From Psychroserpens mesophilus (GTDB lineage: Bacteria; Bacteroidota; Bacteroidia; Flavobacteriales; Flavobacteriaceae), in contig NZ_JXJP01000008.1 of NCBI RefSeq assembly GCF_000826645.1, positions 496,001-560,000 on the forward strand: 64,000 nt of DNA. The letters are read 5' to 3'. The translations under genes and the position numbers were made by a program. A model generated the notes under the pieces. It saw nothing but the letters and a program-made list of their open reading frames with translations. It did no database searches and had not been told where the DNA came from. Position 1 is the first letter of the stretch, and each line of letters opens with the position of its first letter. Positions 34,714 through 43,508 of this stretch are shown here, piece by piece.

Positions 34714-37563
34714 ATGAATACAGCAGATTTTTCACTTCGTCACATTGGTCCGAGAGAAGCAGATCAAAAACACATGTTACAAACGATTGGTGCGGATTCT
34801 ATGGAACAATTAATCCATCAAACTATTCCTGACGGGATTCGCTTAAAATCCGATTTAGATTTAGACGAACCAATGAGCGAGCAAGAATATTTGCTTCATA
34901 TCTATAACCTTTCAAAGAAAAATAAAGTCTTTAAAACATATATTGGTTTAGGGTATCATCCAACCATCATGCCTGCTGTAATTCAACGTAACATTTTAGA
35001 AAATCCAGGTTGGTACACTGCTTACACGCCTTATCAGGCAGAAATTGCTCAAGGACGTTTAGAAGCGCTTTTAAATTTTCAAACCATGGTTACCGATCTC
35101 ACAGGAATGGAGATTGCCAATGCGTCGCTTTTAGATGAAAGTACAGCTGCAGCTGAAGCCATGAGTTTATTGTTTGCTGTGAGAGAAAGAGATCAGAAAA
35201 AAGCTGGTGTCAATAAATTTTTTATTTCTGAACATATCCTTCCTCAAACCTTATCATTATTACAGACCAGAGCAACACCAATAGGCATTGAACTGGTTGT
35301 TGGTAAAGAAGACGAATTTGATTTTTCTGAAGATTATTTTGCTGCTATTTTACAGTATCCAGGAAAATTTGGTCAGGTAACTGATATCAAATCCTTCATA
35401 GAAAAAGCAAATGCTTCAAATATAAAAGTTGCTGTTGCAGCAGACATTATGAGTTTGATTAAACTTGAAGCTCCTGGAAAATTCGGTGCTGATGTCGTGG
35501 TTGGAACTACACAACGTTTCGGAATTCCTATGGGATATGGTGGTCCGCATGCAGCATATTTTGCTACAAAAGAAGCTTACAAAAGAGATCTTCCAGGTCG
35601 TATTATTGGTGTCACCAAAGATGCAAATGGCAACAGAGCTTTACGTATGGCTCTACAAACTCGTGAGCAACATATTAAACGTGACAAAGCGACATCAAAT
35701 ATATGTACAGCTCAAGTTTTACTTGCTGTAATGGCTGGGATGTACTCAGTATATCACGGACCAAAAGGCTTAGAATATATTGCCAACAACATTCATCATA
35801 AAGCAGTTGCTATTTCCAATGCCCTTGGTAAATTAGGATTTGAACAGGCAAACCATTCTTTTTTTGATACCCTTCATATCAAAGCAAACGCAAAAGCGAT
35901 AAAGGCTGAAGCTGAAAGCAAAAAAATAAACTTCTATTACCCTAATGATAACGAGGTTGTCTTATCAATTAATGAACCGACTACGCTAGAAGAGGTCAAT
36001 AAAATAGTTTCAGTTTTTGCGAAAATTGCGAATAAACCAACTGTTGAAATTCAAGAAATCCCTAAAGAAAATGCTATTGATTTTAAATTAAAACGTCAAT
36101 CTGAATTTTTGCAGGAACCCGTATTTAATTCACATCATTCTGAAACAGAATTAATGCGATATATTAAACAATTAGAACGTAAAGATTTGGCATTAAATCA
36201 TTCTATGATTTCATTAGGTTCTTGTACAATGAAACTTAATGCTGCGTCTGAAATGCTTCCTTTAAGCTGGTTTAAATGGGGAAAAATACATCCATTTGTT
36301 CCAATAGAGCAAGCTAAAGGCTACCAAATTGTTTTAAAAGAACTTGAAGATCAACTAACAGAAATTACGGGTTTTGCAGGTACATCATTACAACCAAATT
36401 CTGGAGCACAAGGTGAGTTTGCTGGATTAATGGTGATACGTGCTTATCATGAATCAAGAGGTGATCATCATAGAAACATCTGTATTATTCCGTCGTCTGC
36501 ACATGGAACAAATCCAGCAAGTGCTGTTATGGCAGGAATGAAAGTTGTAGTCACCAAATCTACTGAAAAGGGAAATATTGATGTTGACGATTTAAGAGAA
36601 AAAGCAGAATTGCATAAAGATAACTTAGCTGCTCTTATGGTAACTTACCCATCAACTCATGGAGTCTATGAAGCTTCTATAAAAGACATAACCAAGATCA
36701 TTCACGATAATGGTGGTCAAGTATATATGGATGGTGCAAATATGAATGCTCAAGTTGGACTCACTAATCCTGGAAATATTGGAGCAGATGTGTGCCATCT
36801 TAATTTACATAAAACCTTTGCCATTCCTCATGGTGGTGGTGGACCAGGTGTTGGTCCGATTTGTGTAGCCAAGCAATTGGTTCCTTTTTTACCTAGCAAT
36901 CCATTAGTAAAAACCGGAGGAGACCAAGCAATTACAGCAATTTCTGCGGCGCCTTTTGGGTCTTCATTAGCCTGCTTAATTTCTTATGGCTACATCAAAA
37001 TGTTAGGTGCATCTGGATTAAAACGCTCTACTGAAGTTGCTATTTTAAATGCAAATTACATTAAAAAACGCCTGGAAGGATCTTATGAAACCTTATATTC
37101 TGGTGAACTTGGACGTGCAGCTCACGAAATGATTATTGACTGCAGACCTTTTAAAGCTCATGGTATTGAAGTTGTTGATATCGCAAAACGTTTAATGGAT
37201 TATGGTTTCCATGCTCCAACAGTATCGTTTCCGGTTGCAGGAACCATGATGATTGAACCAACAGAAAGTGAAAGCAAACAAGAAATGGATCGTTTTTGTG
37301 ATGCAATGATTTCCATTAAACATGAAATTGACAGTGTATCAAAGGACGATGAAAATAATATTTTGAAAAATGCTCCTCATACTATGGATATGATTACTGA
37401 TGATGAATGGTTACTCCCTTATACACGTCAGCAAGCTGCTTTCCCACTAGACTATGTAAGAGCTAATAAATTCTGGCCAAGTGTACGTCGAGTAGATGAC
37501 GCTTATGGCGATAGAAATTTAATCTGTACATGCGCACCAATTGAAGCCTATATGGAAGCTTAA
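34714..37563 (+). CDS. gcvP: Glycine dehydrogenase (decarboxylating), P-protein
   Basis: 949 residues, the full-length single-chain form. It decarboxylates glycine and passes the aminomethyl group to lipoyl H-protein in the glycine cleavage system. The PLP lysine is Lys700 in HLNLHKTFAIPHGGGGPG; other markers are FRHIGP-like SLRHIGPREADQ at the start, GYHPTIMPAVIQRNILENPG, and SLGSCTMKLNAASEM. The N-terminal half is the degenerate, structural copy of the aminotransferase fold. gcvT and gcvH are not nearby. A terminator follows. Confidence 0.97.
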   Translation: MNTADFSLRHIGPREADQKHMLQTIGADSMEQLIHQTIPDGIRLKSDLDLDEPMSEQEYLLHIYNLSKKNKVFKTYIGLGYHPTIMPAVIQRNILENPGWYTAYTPYQAEIAQGRLEALLNFQTMVTDLTGMEIANASLLDESTAAAEAMSLLFAVRERDQKKAGVNKFFISEHILPQTLSLLQTRATPIGIELVVGKEDEFDFSEDYFAAILQYPGKFGQVTDIKSFIEKANASNIKVAVAADIMSLIKLEAPGKFGADVVVGTTQRFGIPMGYGGPHAAYFATKEAYKRDLPGRIIGVTKDANGNRALRMALQTREQHIKRDKATSNICTAQVLLAVMAGMYSVYHGPKGLEYIANNIHHKAVAISNALGKLGFEQANHSFFDTLHIKANAKAIKAEAESKKINFYYPNDNEVVLSINEPTTLEEVNKIVSVFAKIANKPTVEIQEIPKENAIDFKLKRQSEFLQEPVFNSHHSETELMRYIKQLERKDLALNHSMISLGSCTMKLNAASEMLPLSWFKWGKIHPFVPIEQAKGYQIVLKELEDQLTEITGFAGTSLQPNSGAQGEFAGLMVIRAYHESRGDHHRNICIIPSSAHGTNPASAVMAGMKVVVTKSTEKGNIDVDDLREKAELHKDNLAALMVTYPSTHGVYEASIKDITKIIHDNGGQVYMDGANMNAQVGLTNPGNIGADVCHLNLHKTFAIPHGGGGPGVGPICVAKQLVPFLPSNPLVKTGGDQAITAISAAPFGSSLACLISYGYIKMLGASGLKRSTEVAILNANYIKKRLEGSYETLYSGELGRAAHEMIIDCRPFKAHGIEVVDIAKRLMDYGFHAPTVSFPVAGTMMIEPTESESKQEMDRFCDAMISIKHEIDSVSKDDENNILKNAPHTMDMITDDEWLLPYTRQQAAFPLDYVRANKFWPSVRRVDDAYGDRNLICTCAPIEAYMEA

Positions 37564-37589
37564 ATAGGACGTTTGAACATCGTAAAAAC

Positions 37590-37637
37590 AAAAGGCAATT
37601 TATTAGCATTTGATTAAATGTTAGTATATTGCCTTTT
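37590..37637 (+). terminator. gcvP terminator
   Basis: AAAAGGCAAT (37590-37599) pairs with ATTGCCTTTT (37628-37637), with an inner CATTT/AAATG pairing, followed by a T-rich tail. It separates gcvP from the next unit. Confidence 0.6.
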
Positions 37638-37671
37638 ACTTTTAATAGTATAAATTATACATAACTTTTTT

Positions 37672-38730
37672 ATGAGTATCAAAATCACTGGAACTGGAAG
37701 TTACATTCCGAAAATGATAGAGAAAAATGAAGATTTTTATCATCATGATTTTTTAAATATTGATGGATCATCAATAAATCACCCAAATGAAATAATTGTA
37801 GATAAATTTAAGGCAATTACAGGCATTGCGGAAAGACGCTATGCAGATGATCAATTAACATCTTCAGATTTGGGATTTTTAGCGGCTCAAAAAGCTATAG
37901 AAGATGCTAATATTAATCCTGAGGAATTAGATTATATCATTTGTGCTCACAATTTTGGAGACGTTAAAGCTAATACCATTCAAAGTGATATATTACCATG
38001 CCTTGCTTCTAGAGTCAAACACAGATTACGAATTAAAAATCCAAAATGTGTTGCTTACGACATTTTATTTGGATGTCCTGGTTGGGTTGAAGGCGTAATT
38101 CAAGCTAAAGCTTTTATCCAATCTGGAATGGCTAAACGTTGTCTGGTTATTGGTTCTGAGACTTTATCTCGTGTAGTAGATAAACACGATCGAGATTCGA
38201 TGATTTATTCTGATGGTGCAGGCGCAACTATTGTAGAAGCGTCAGACGAAGAAGGTGGTATTTTAGCTCATGAAACTGCATCATTCACATATGATGAAGC
38301 CTACTATCTTTACTTCGGAAATTCAAACAATCAAGAGCTCTGTAAAGACACTCGCTACATTAAAATGCATGGTAGAAAAATCTATGAATTTGCTTTGACG
38401 AATGTGCCGTTAGCCATGAAAACATGTTTAGATAACAGCGGTGTAGATATCAGCGACGTCAAAAAGATTTTAATTCACCAAGCTAATGAAAAAATGGATG
38501 AAGCGATTATAAAACGTTTCTACAAATTGTATAAAAAAGACGCACCAGAAAATATCATGCCTATGAGCATTCATAAGTTAGGAAACAGTTCTGTAGCAAC
38601 AGTTCCAACACTCTATGATCTGATTATCAATAATAAAATGGAACACCATTCTATTAACAAAGGTGATGTTATTATTTTTGCAAGTGTTGGTGCAGGAATG
38701 CATATTAATGCCATAGTTTACAAGCATTAA
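37672..38730 (+). CDS. 3-oxoacyl-ACP synthase III-like condensing enzyme
   Basis: 352 residues with the thiolase fold of FabH. The nucleophile is Cys135 in FGCPGWVEG; the His is in LIHQANEKM and the Asn in LGNSSVATVP, completing the Cys-His-Asn triad. It is longer than housekeeping FabH and lies apart from fab genes, so it may prime a branched or specialised acyl chain, or an aryl polyene-like or signalling lipid. proC begins one base after its stop codon, indicating one operon with an apparently unrelated pathway. Confidence 0.85.
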   Translation: MSIKITGTGSYIPKMIEKNEDFYHHDFLNIDGSSINHPNEIIVDKFKAITGIAERRYADDQLTSSDLGFLAAQKAIEDANINPEELDYIICAHNFGDVKANTIQSDILPCLASRVKHRLRIKNPKCVAYDILFGCPGWVEGVIQAKAFIQSGMAKRCLVIGSETLSRVVDKHDRDSMIYSDGAGATIVEASDEEGGILAHETASFTYDEAYYLYFGNSNNQELCKDTRYIKMHGRKIYEFALTNVPLAMKTCLDNSGVDISDVKKILIHQANEKMDEAIIKRFYKLYKKDAPENIMPMSIHKLGNSSVATVPTLYDLIINNKMEHHSINKGDVIIFASVGAGMHINAIVYKH

Positions 38731-38731
38731 A

Positions 38732-39523
38732 ATGAATCAAAAAATAGCAATTATAGGTGGTGGTAATTTAGGTCAGGCTATCGCTTCTGGTTTAATGTCA
38801 GAAGATTATATTGCTTCAGATTTAACAATTACACGTCATAAAATTGAGCTATTATTCGATTTTAAAAATCGAGGTGTTAAGGTTACTACGAATAACTGTG
38901 AAGCTGTACAAACGTCGCAGATCATCATTATTGCAGTAAAACCTTATAAAATTCAATCGGTTTTAAAAGAAGTCTCGCCTTACATCACTAAAGAACATTT
39001 ACTAATTTCAGTTGTTAGTGATTTTACCATTGAAAGCATTGCTTCAGAATTACAATCGACTCCAGTGATATTTAGAGCGATGCCTAATACAGCGTCTTCA
39101 GTTAATGAATCGATGACATGTATTGCATCTCATAATGCTTCCGAAGAAAATATTAAAACGGTCACTTCTATATTTAATGCTTTAGGAAAAACCATTTCAA
39201 TTGACGAACAACTTATGGATGCTGCAACCGTCTTAGGTGCCTGCGGAATAGCTTATGTACTTCGCTTTATTAGAGGCATGATTCAAGGTGGTATTGAAAT
39301 AGGTTTCGATGCAAAAACTGCAACCCAAATTGCAACACAAACTGTAAAAGGCGCCAGTGAATTATTATTACAAAAAGGTAATCATCCGGAAGCTGAGATT
39401 GATAAAGTAACAACTCCTAAAGGTTGTACAATTGCTGGATTAAATGAAATGGAACACCAGGGCTTTAGTTCCGCATTAATTAGAGGTATCAAAACCTCTT
39501 ATGATAATATTGCAGACGATTAA
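38732..39523 (+). CDS. proC: Pyrroline-5-carboxylate reductase
   Basis: 263 residues. The last step of proline synthesis: NAD(P)H reduction of pyrroline-5-carboxylate. The N-terminal IAIIGGGNLGQAIASGL is the Rossmann motif; AVKPYKI, RAMPNTASSVNESMT and ATVLGACGIAYVLRFI follow the family, and TTPKGCTIAGLNEME is the C-terminal substrate-binding signature. One base downstream of the KASIII-like gene. Its stop codon directly abuts that of the convergent FG-GAP gene. Confidence 0.93.
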   Translation: MNQKIAIIGGGNLGQAIASGLMSEDYIASDLTITRHKIELLFDFKNRGVKVTTNNCEAVQTSQIIIIAVKPYKIQSVLKEVSPYITKEHLLISVVSDFTIESIASELQSTPVIFRAMPNTASSVNESMTCIASHNASEENIKTVTSIFNALGKTISIDEQLMDAATVLGACGIAYVLRFIRGMIQGGIEIGFDAKTATQIATQTVKGASELLLQKGNHPEAEIDKVTTPKGCTIAGLNEMEHQGFSSALIRGIKTSYDNIADD

Positions 39524-41092
39524 TTACTTTTTTAACAATCTAAATGTTGAAATACTATTTGATGTATTCATCGTTAATTGGATGAAATACGTGCCATCAC
39601 TTAAACTTGAAATATCATAAACGTTTTCATTTTTTTTATCCATTTCTTTTATTAACCTACCATTAACATCAAAAATATTGATTTTAAAACCATCTTGACT
39701 ATTTGTTTTTATTGAAAAAAATGTATTAGTAGGATTAGGAAATAACTTAAAATCATCTTTATTTTCAATGTCCATTACAGATAAAACTCTAACCAATTTT
39801 AATACCCAAACGGCTCCTTTTTGAAAACCATTTTCGCTATCACCATATGCTCCAACTACCAAACTTAATTGACCTCCCAAATTCCCAACAGAACTGACTG
39901 AAAATCCAAAGTAATTATCTTCACTAAGATTTTCATTGAAACCATTCAAATTAGTAGCATATTTTTCAAAACTATCTACCGTTCCATCTTGATTTAAATT
40001 AATTATGTAGAAAGAACCTGCGTTTTCATTAGTTCCATTAACATACCCACTACTTCCAACTAGAATTTCTTTTTTACCATCCTCATTAATATCCATTACA
40101 TTAGCTATAGACTTTCCAAAATGAGAAAACTGAGATAAGGTATCTGTAAAACCTCCAACAGTTTCACTAATTTTCTGATGACTAGAAACAGTACCATCAC
40201 TATTAAGAAATAAAATATAAACTGCTCCTTTATTAAATCCGCCATCATCATCACGATAGGCACCTACAGCCAAATCAATAACACCATCATTATTTAAATC
40301 TCCAATATTGCATACAGAACCGCCAAAAGAATCTTCTATATCTAGAGTTCCTGTGAAACCACCAGATGTTGAACTTATTTTTTGATAATTATTTACCGTA
40401 AAATCTGCATTTAAAAACAAAATCCAAACAGCTCCTTTTTCTAAACCACCATCACCATCTCGTCTTGCAGCAACTGCAATATCTGTATGTCCATCTCCAT
40501 TAAGATCTCCTAAACTTTCAATATCTGTCCCAAAAACATCCCAAACATCTAAACTTCCACCAAAACTCCCTTCTACACTACTTATTTTCTGATGAGAATA
40601 GACTGTACCATCATTATTTAATGACAATATCCATATAGCGCCATGTCTATAACCACCATCACCATCATATTCAGCGCCTACAGCTATTTCTGTTTTTCCA
40701 TCACCATCTAAATCACCTAAATAAGAAATAGATGCTCCGAAAATATCCCACTCTTCTAGAACTCCACTAAAACCTCCTGAATTGTTTCCGATTTTTGTAT
40801 AATTGCCAACAGAACCTGTACTGTCAAGAAATAAAATATAAACTGAACCAGCATTTAAAGCACCTTGATTGTCTTTTAATGAACTAACTGCTAGGTCAGG
40901 AACGCCATCATTATTTAAATCACCAATACCTTCTACTGTGTAACCAAACCAATCTTCCGATTCTAAAACTGCATTAAAATTGCCATTAGAATCATTAATT
41001 TTAGTTTGTGATGCAACGTTATATACTTGAGAAAAACTTAAATTGCAAACCAATGCTAAGGTGAGAGTTAAAATTTTTGAGTTAGATTTCAT
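39524..41092 (-). CDS. Secreted FG-GAP propeller protein with type IX sorting domain
   Basis: 522 residues with a signal peptide (to LSFSQ). Six repeats of about 66 residues follow, each with a DxFG-type start (DWFG, DIFG, DVFG, DSFG, SHFG, NYFG) and a calcium-binding loop such as GDLNNDGVPDLAV, GDLDGDGKTEIAV or GDLNGDGHTDIAV. This is an integrin-alpha-like beta-propeller. The C-terminus (FKLFPNPTNTFFSIKT ... LSDGTYFIQL ... FRLLKK) is a type A sorting domain for secretion by the type IX system. It is likely a surface or released binding protein. CAAATATA at 41129-41136 gives TATATTTG on the coding strand. Confidence 0.9.
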   Translation of the reverse strand: MKSNSKILTLTLALVCNLSFSQVYNVASQTKINDSNGNFNAVLESEDWFGYTVEGIGDLNNDGVPDLAVSSLKDNQGALNAGSVYILFLDSTGSVGNYTKIGNNSGGFSGVLEEWDIFGASISYLGDLDGDGKTEIAVGAEYDGDGGYRHGAIWILSLNNDGTVYSHQKISSVEGSFGGSLDVWDVFGTDIESLGDLNGDGHTDIAVAARRDGDGGLEKGAVWILFLNADFTVNNYQKISSTSGGFTGTLDIEDSFGGSVCNIGDLNNDGVIDLAVGAYRDDDGGFNKGAVYILFLNSDGTVSSHQKISETVGGFTDTLSQFSHFGKSIANVMDINEDGKKEILVGSSGYVNGTNENAGSFYIINLNQDGTVDSFEKYATNLNGFNENLSEDNYFGFSVSSVGNLGGQLSLVVGAYGDSENGFQKGAVWVLKLVRVLSVMDIENKDDFKLFPNPTNTFFSIKTNSQDGFKINIFDVNGRLIKEMDKKNENVYDISSLSDGTYFIQLTMNTSNSISTFRLLKK

Positions 41093-41142
41093 TTAAGAGA
41101 TTTTTTTGATACAGCCTACGGCGATTAACAAATATAACAAAA

Positions 41143-41664
41143 ATGTACGAAGGAAAATTTCCACATAAAAGATACAAGCTTACTTTAGAGTTTCTTAACA
41201 AACACATAGATAGTTCAAAAACTATATTAGATTTAGGAGTTCGAAATCCGTTTACCGAAATCATGATCCAAAATGGATATTCTGTTGAAAACACCTCTGG
41301 TTTGGACTTAGATTTAGACACCTCTGAAATAAAAAATTCAAACGCAGACGTGGTAACGGCCTTTGAAATCTTTGAGCATCTTCTTTCTCCTTTTACTGTT
41401 TTAAAGTCAATACAAACTGATAAATTGGTTGCAAGTGTTCCGCTTAAATTGTGGTTTGCATCTGCATATCGAAGTAAAACTGACCTTCGAGACAGGCATT
41501 ATCACGAATTTGAAGACTGGCAATTTGACTGGTTACTTGAAAAATCTGGCTGGAAAATCATTGCTTCAGAAAAATGGACAAATCCAGTAAAAAAAATTGG
41601 AGTTAGACCGATTTTACGTAGGTCTACTAACAGATATTATATCGTATATGCTGAAAGATTGTAA
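41143..41664 (+). CDS. Class I SAM-dependent methyltransferase-like protein
   Basis: 173 residues. TILDLGVRNPFTEIM sits where motif I (DxGxGxG) should be but keeps only part of the glycine pattern; SGLDLDLDTSE and ADVVTAFEIFEHLLSP fit motifs II and III (the D and the EHL of methyltransferase type 11/12). The later EDWQFDWLLEKSGW is also family-like. It is shorter than usual, so part of the fold may be reduced. Substrate unknown. It is followed after 75 bases by a glycosyltransferase, suggesting glycan or lipid modification. Confidence 0.72.
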   Translation: MYEGKFPHKRYKLTLEFLNKHIDSSKTILDLGVRNPFTEIMIQNGYSVENTSGLDLDLDTSEIKNSNADVVTAFEIFEHLLSPFTVLKSIQTDKLVASVPLKLWFASAYRSKTDLRDRHYHEFEDWQFDWLLEKSGWKIIASEKWTNPVKKIGVRPILRRSTNRYYIVYAERL

Positions 41665-41739
41665 ATTTGAAACTTTGAATTCCAGATTCCCATTCGTTTT
41701 CTTTAGATTTGAAAGTAAGCATTTACATTTGAGTTTTAA

Positions 41740-42588
41740 ATGAATTTCTACATTGTCATTCCAGCCCATAACGAAGAAGATTCTATAGGCTTAACACTTG
41801 AATCTTTAGCAGAACAAACGCTTTTGCCTAAAAAAGTTATTGTAGTAAATGATCATTCAACAGATAAGACAGTGTCTATCATCCAGAAATATGTAAATCA
41901 GCATCATTGGCTAAATTTAGTAAACACGAGTTCATCAAATGAACATATTCCTGGTTCGAAAGTAATTAATGCATTTTACAAAGGTTATGAAATCCTTGAT
42001 GAAAATTATGATATAATCTGCAAGTTTGATGCAGACATCATTCTGCCAAAAGATTATCTAGAAAATATAAAACTCCTTTTTGAAACCGATAAGTCAATAG
42101 GCATTGCTGGTGGATTAGCGTATATTAAAAGAAATGGTGCTTGGGTTTACGAAAACATCTCCAATAAAAATCATGTTCGAGGACCTTTCAAAGCTTACAG
42201 AAAATTATGTTTTGAACAAATAGGTGGCTTAAAAACATCTATTGGCTGGGATACAGTAGATACTTTACTCGCAAAATATCATGGATGGAAAGTGGTCACT
42301 GACAAAACCTTACATATAAAGCATTTAAAACCTACAGGTTTTAGTTACAATACCTCATCCAAATATTTGCAAGGTGAAGCCTTGTATAAAATGCGTTACG
42401 GATTTACAATTACTTTAATTACCGCTTTAAAAATGGCACTAAAAAAGCGAAGTTTTAACATTTTTATTAATTATATGAACGGCTATTTTAAGGCCAAACG
42501 CTCTAATTTGGAATATTTGGTTACAGAAGATGAAGGTAAATTTATCCGGAATCTTAGATGGAATGGGATTTTCGAAAAATTCAAGTAA
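41740..42588 (+). CDS. Glycosyltransferase family 2
   Basis: 282 residues. The GT-A fold is shown by YIVIPAHNEEDSIGLTLESL, VNDHSTDKT, KFDADIILPKDYL with the DAD metal-binding motif, and GGLKTSIGWDTVDTLLA, the acceptor-side segment. No membrane segment of length is clear, although hydrophobic helices near FTITLITALKMAL may contact the membrane. TACATTTG at 41724-41731, nine bases before the ATG, is a -7 match that would give an almost leaderless mRNA. Donor sugar unknown. Confidence 0.85.
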   Translation: MNFYIVIPAHNEEDSIGLTLESLAEQTLLPKKVIVVNDHSTDKTVSIIQKYVNQHHWLNLVNTSSSNEHIPGSKVINAFYKGYEILDENYDIICKFDADIILPKDYLENIKLLFETDKSIGIAGGLAYIKRNGAWVYENISNKNHVRGPFKAYRKLCFEQIGGLKTSIGWDTVDTLLAKYHGWKVVTDKTLHIKHLKPTGFSYNTSSKYLQGEALYKMRYGFTITLITALKMALKKRSFNIFINYMNGYFKAKRSNLEYLVTEDEGKFIRNLRWNGIFEKFK

Positions 42589-42699
42589 CCCTTTGTCAAT
42601 TGTATCAATTAATGAGAACCTGAAATCGAAGATTCATCAATACCTTAGTTTAAAATATATTTAAGAATAATCAAGTTCAAGATGCCACAACTAACAAAA

Positions 42700-43506
42700 C
42701 TAAAAACTCCAACCTTTATAGCTGCTCGACGATTCTAGTTTATTTTCTATACCATCTTCAAGCTCTGAAAAGAAATCAATTCCTGTCAATTCTTCAATTT
42801 GATCAACAGATACGACAAACTTATATAAAGGTTGATTTGAATCTTCATGAGGCATTAAAAAGGCAATCATCTTTGCATTTCCGGTATTTGTGTCAATTAA
42901 TACTTTATAAAATTGATTTGGAACACTCACATCTTCGTCTCCAATGGTTTTCATTTCACCTTTTAAAATTCCACCAGTAATTACAAAAACACCATCATAT
43001 TTTCCTGCCCAATACCTTACCTTCTGCTCAAGTGTATTCCAGATACCAGAATTGAATTGATGCTCTTGCGGACTGATATTACTAGTTAAAAATGTTTCAT
43101 CATGTGCTTGTTTACTAAAACGTCTGTCACCTGCAGGACACAAATGACCTCTGTCGTACCCTGAATTTTTATAGTTTCTCCAATGTGCAGCTCCAGTTTT
43201 AACAGCCTCATCAATTTCAAAATATGGTCGCTTAAAATTGGTATTAGATAAATGGGATTTTTTTAATTCGTAAGCCACCCATTCGGCTTGTTCATGAGTT
43301 TCACTGTATGACAACGAATAGTGTTCGTGATGTACAATTTGTCCTGTAGTGCTTGAAGGCAGGAAGTATTCGTTTGTATTGGTTTTAACTGTTGAGCCTT
43401 CTTTAATAATTTCTGACGCTTCTTTAGACTCTAGAACATATTCGTAACCAAAAATTGCTAGAATTAGGAATAAGGCTATGACGGAATATAAGGTTCGTTT
43501 TTTCAA
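42700..43506 (-). CDS. DNA/RNA non-specific endonuclease (NUC1-type)
   Basis: 268 residues. An N-terminal hydrophobic helix (about 8-22) acts as an anchor or signal. The His-Me finger is complete: YDRGHLCPAGDRRF with DRGH at 118-121 (catalytic His121), followed by NISPQEHQFNSGIWNTLEQ with the metal-binding Asn152 and Glu160. These nucleases cut DNA and RNA in the envelope or outside. It starts two bases after the stop of the upstream PafA-type phosphatase, so they are co-translated. Confidence 0.92.
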   Translation of the reverse strand: MKKRTLYSVIALFLILAIFGYEYVLESKEASEIIKEGSTVKTNTNEYFLPSSTTGQIVHHEHYSLSYSETHEQAEWVAYELKKSHLSNTNFKRPYFEIDEAVKTGAAHWRNYKNSGYDRGHLCPAGDRRFSKQAHDETFLTSNISPQEHQFNSGIWNTLEQKVRYWAGKYDGVFVITGGILKGEMKTIGDEDVSVPNQFYKVLIDTNTGNAKMIAFLMPHEDSNQPLYKFVVSVDQIEELTGIDFFSELEDGIENKLESSSSYKGWSF

Positions 43507-43508
43507 AA

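Noticed and set aside
39600-41050. Tandem DNA repeats resembling a CRISPR or satellite array
   Set aside because: The periodicity (about 200 bases, imperfect) encodes the six FG-GAP propeller repeats and the frame is continuous.
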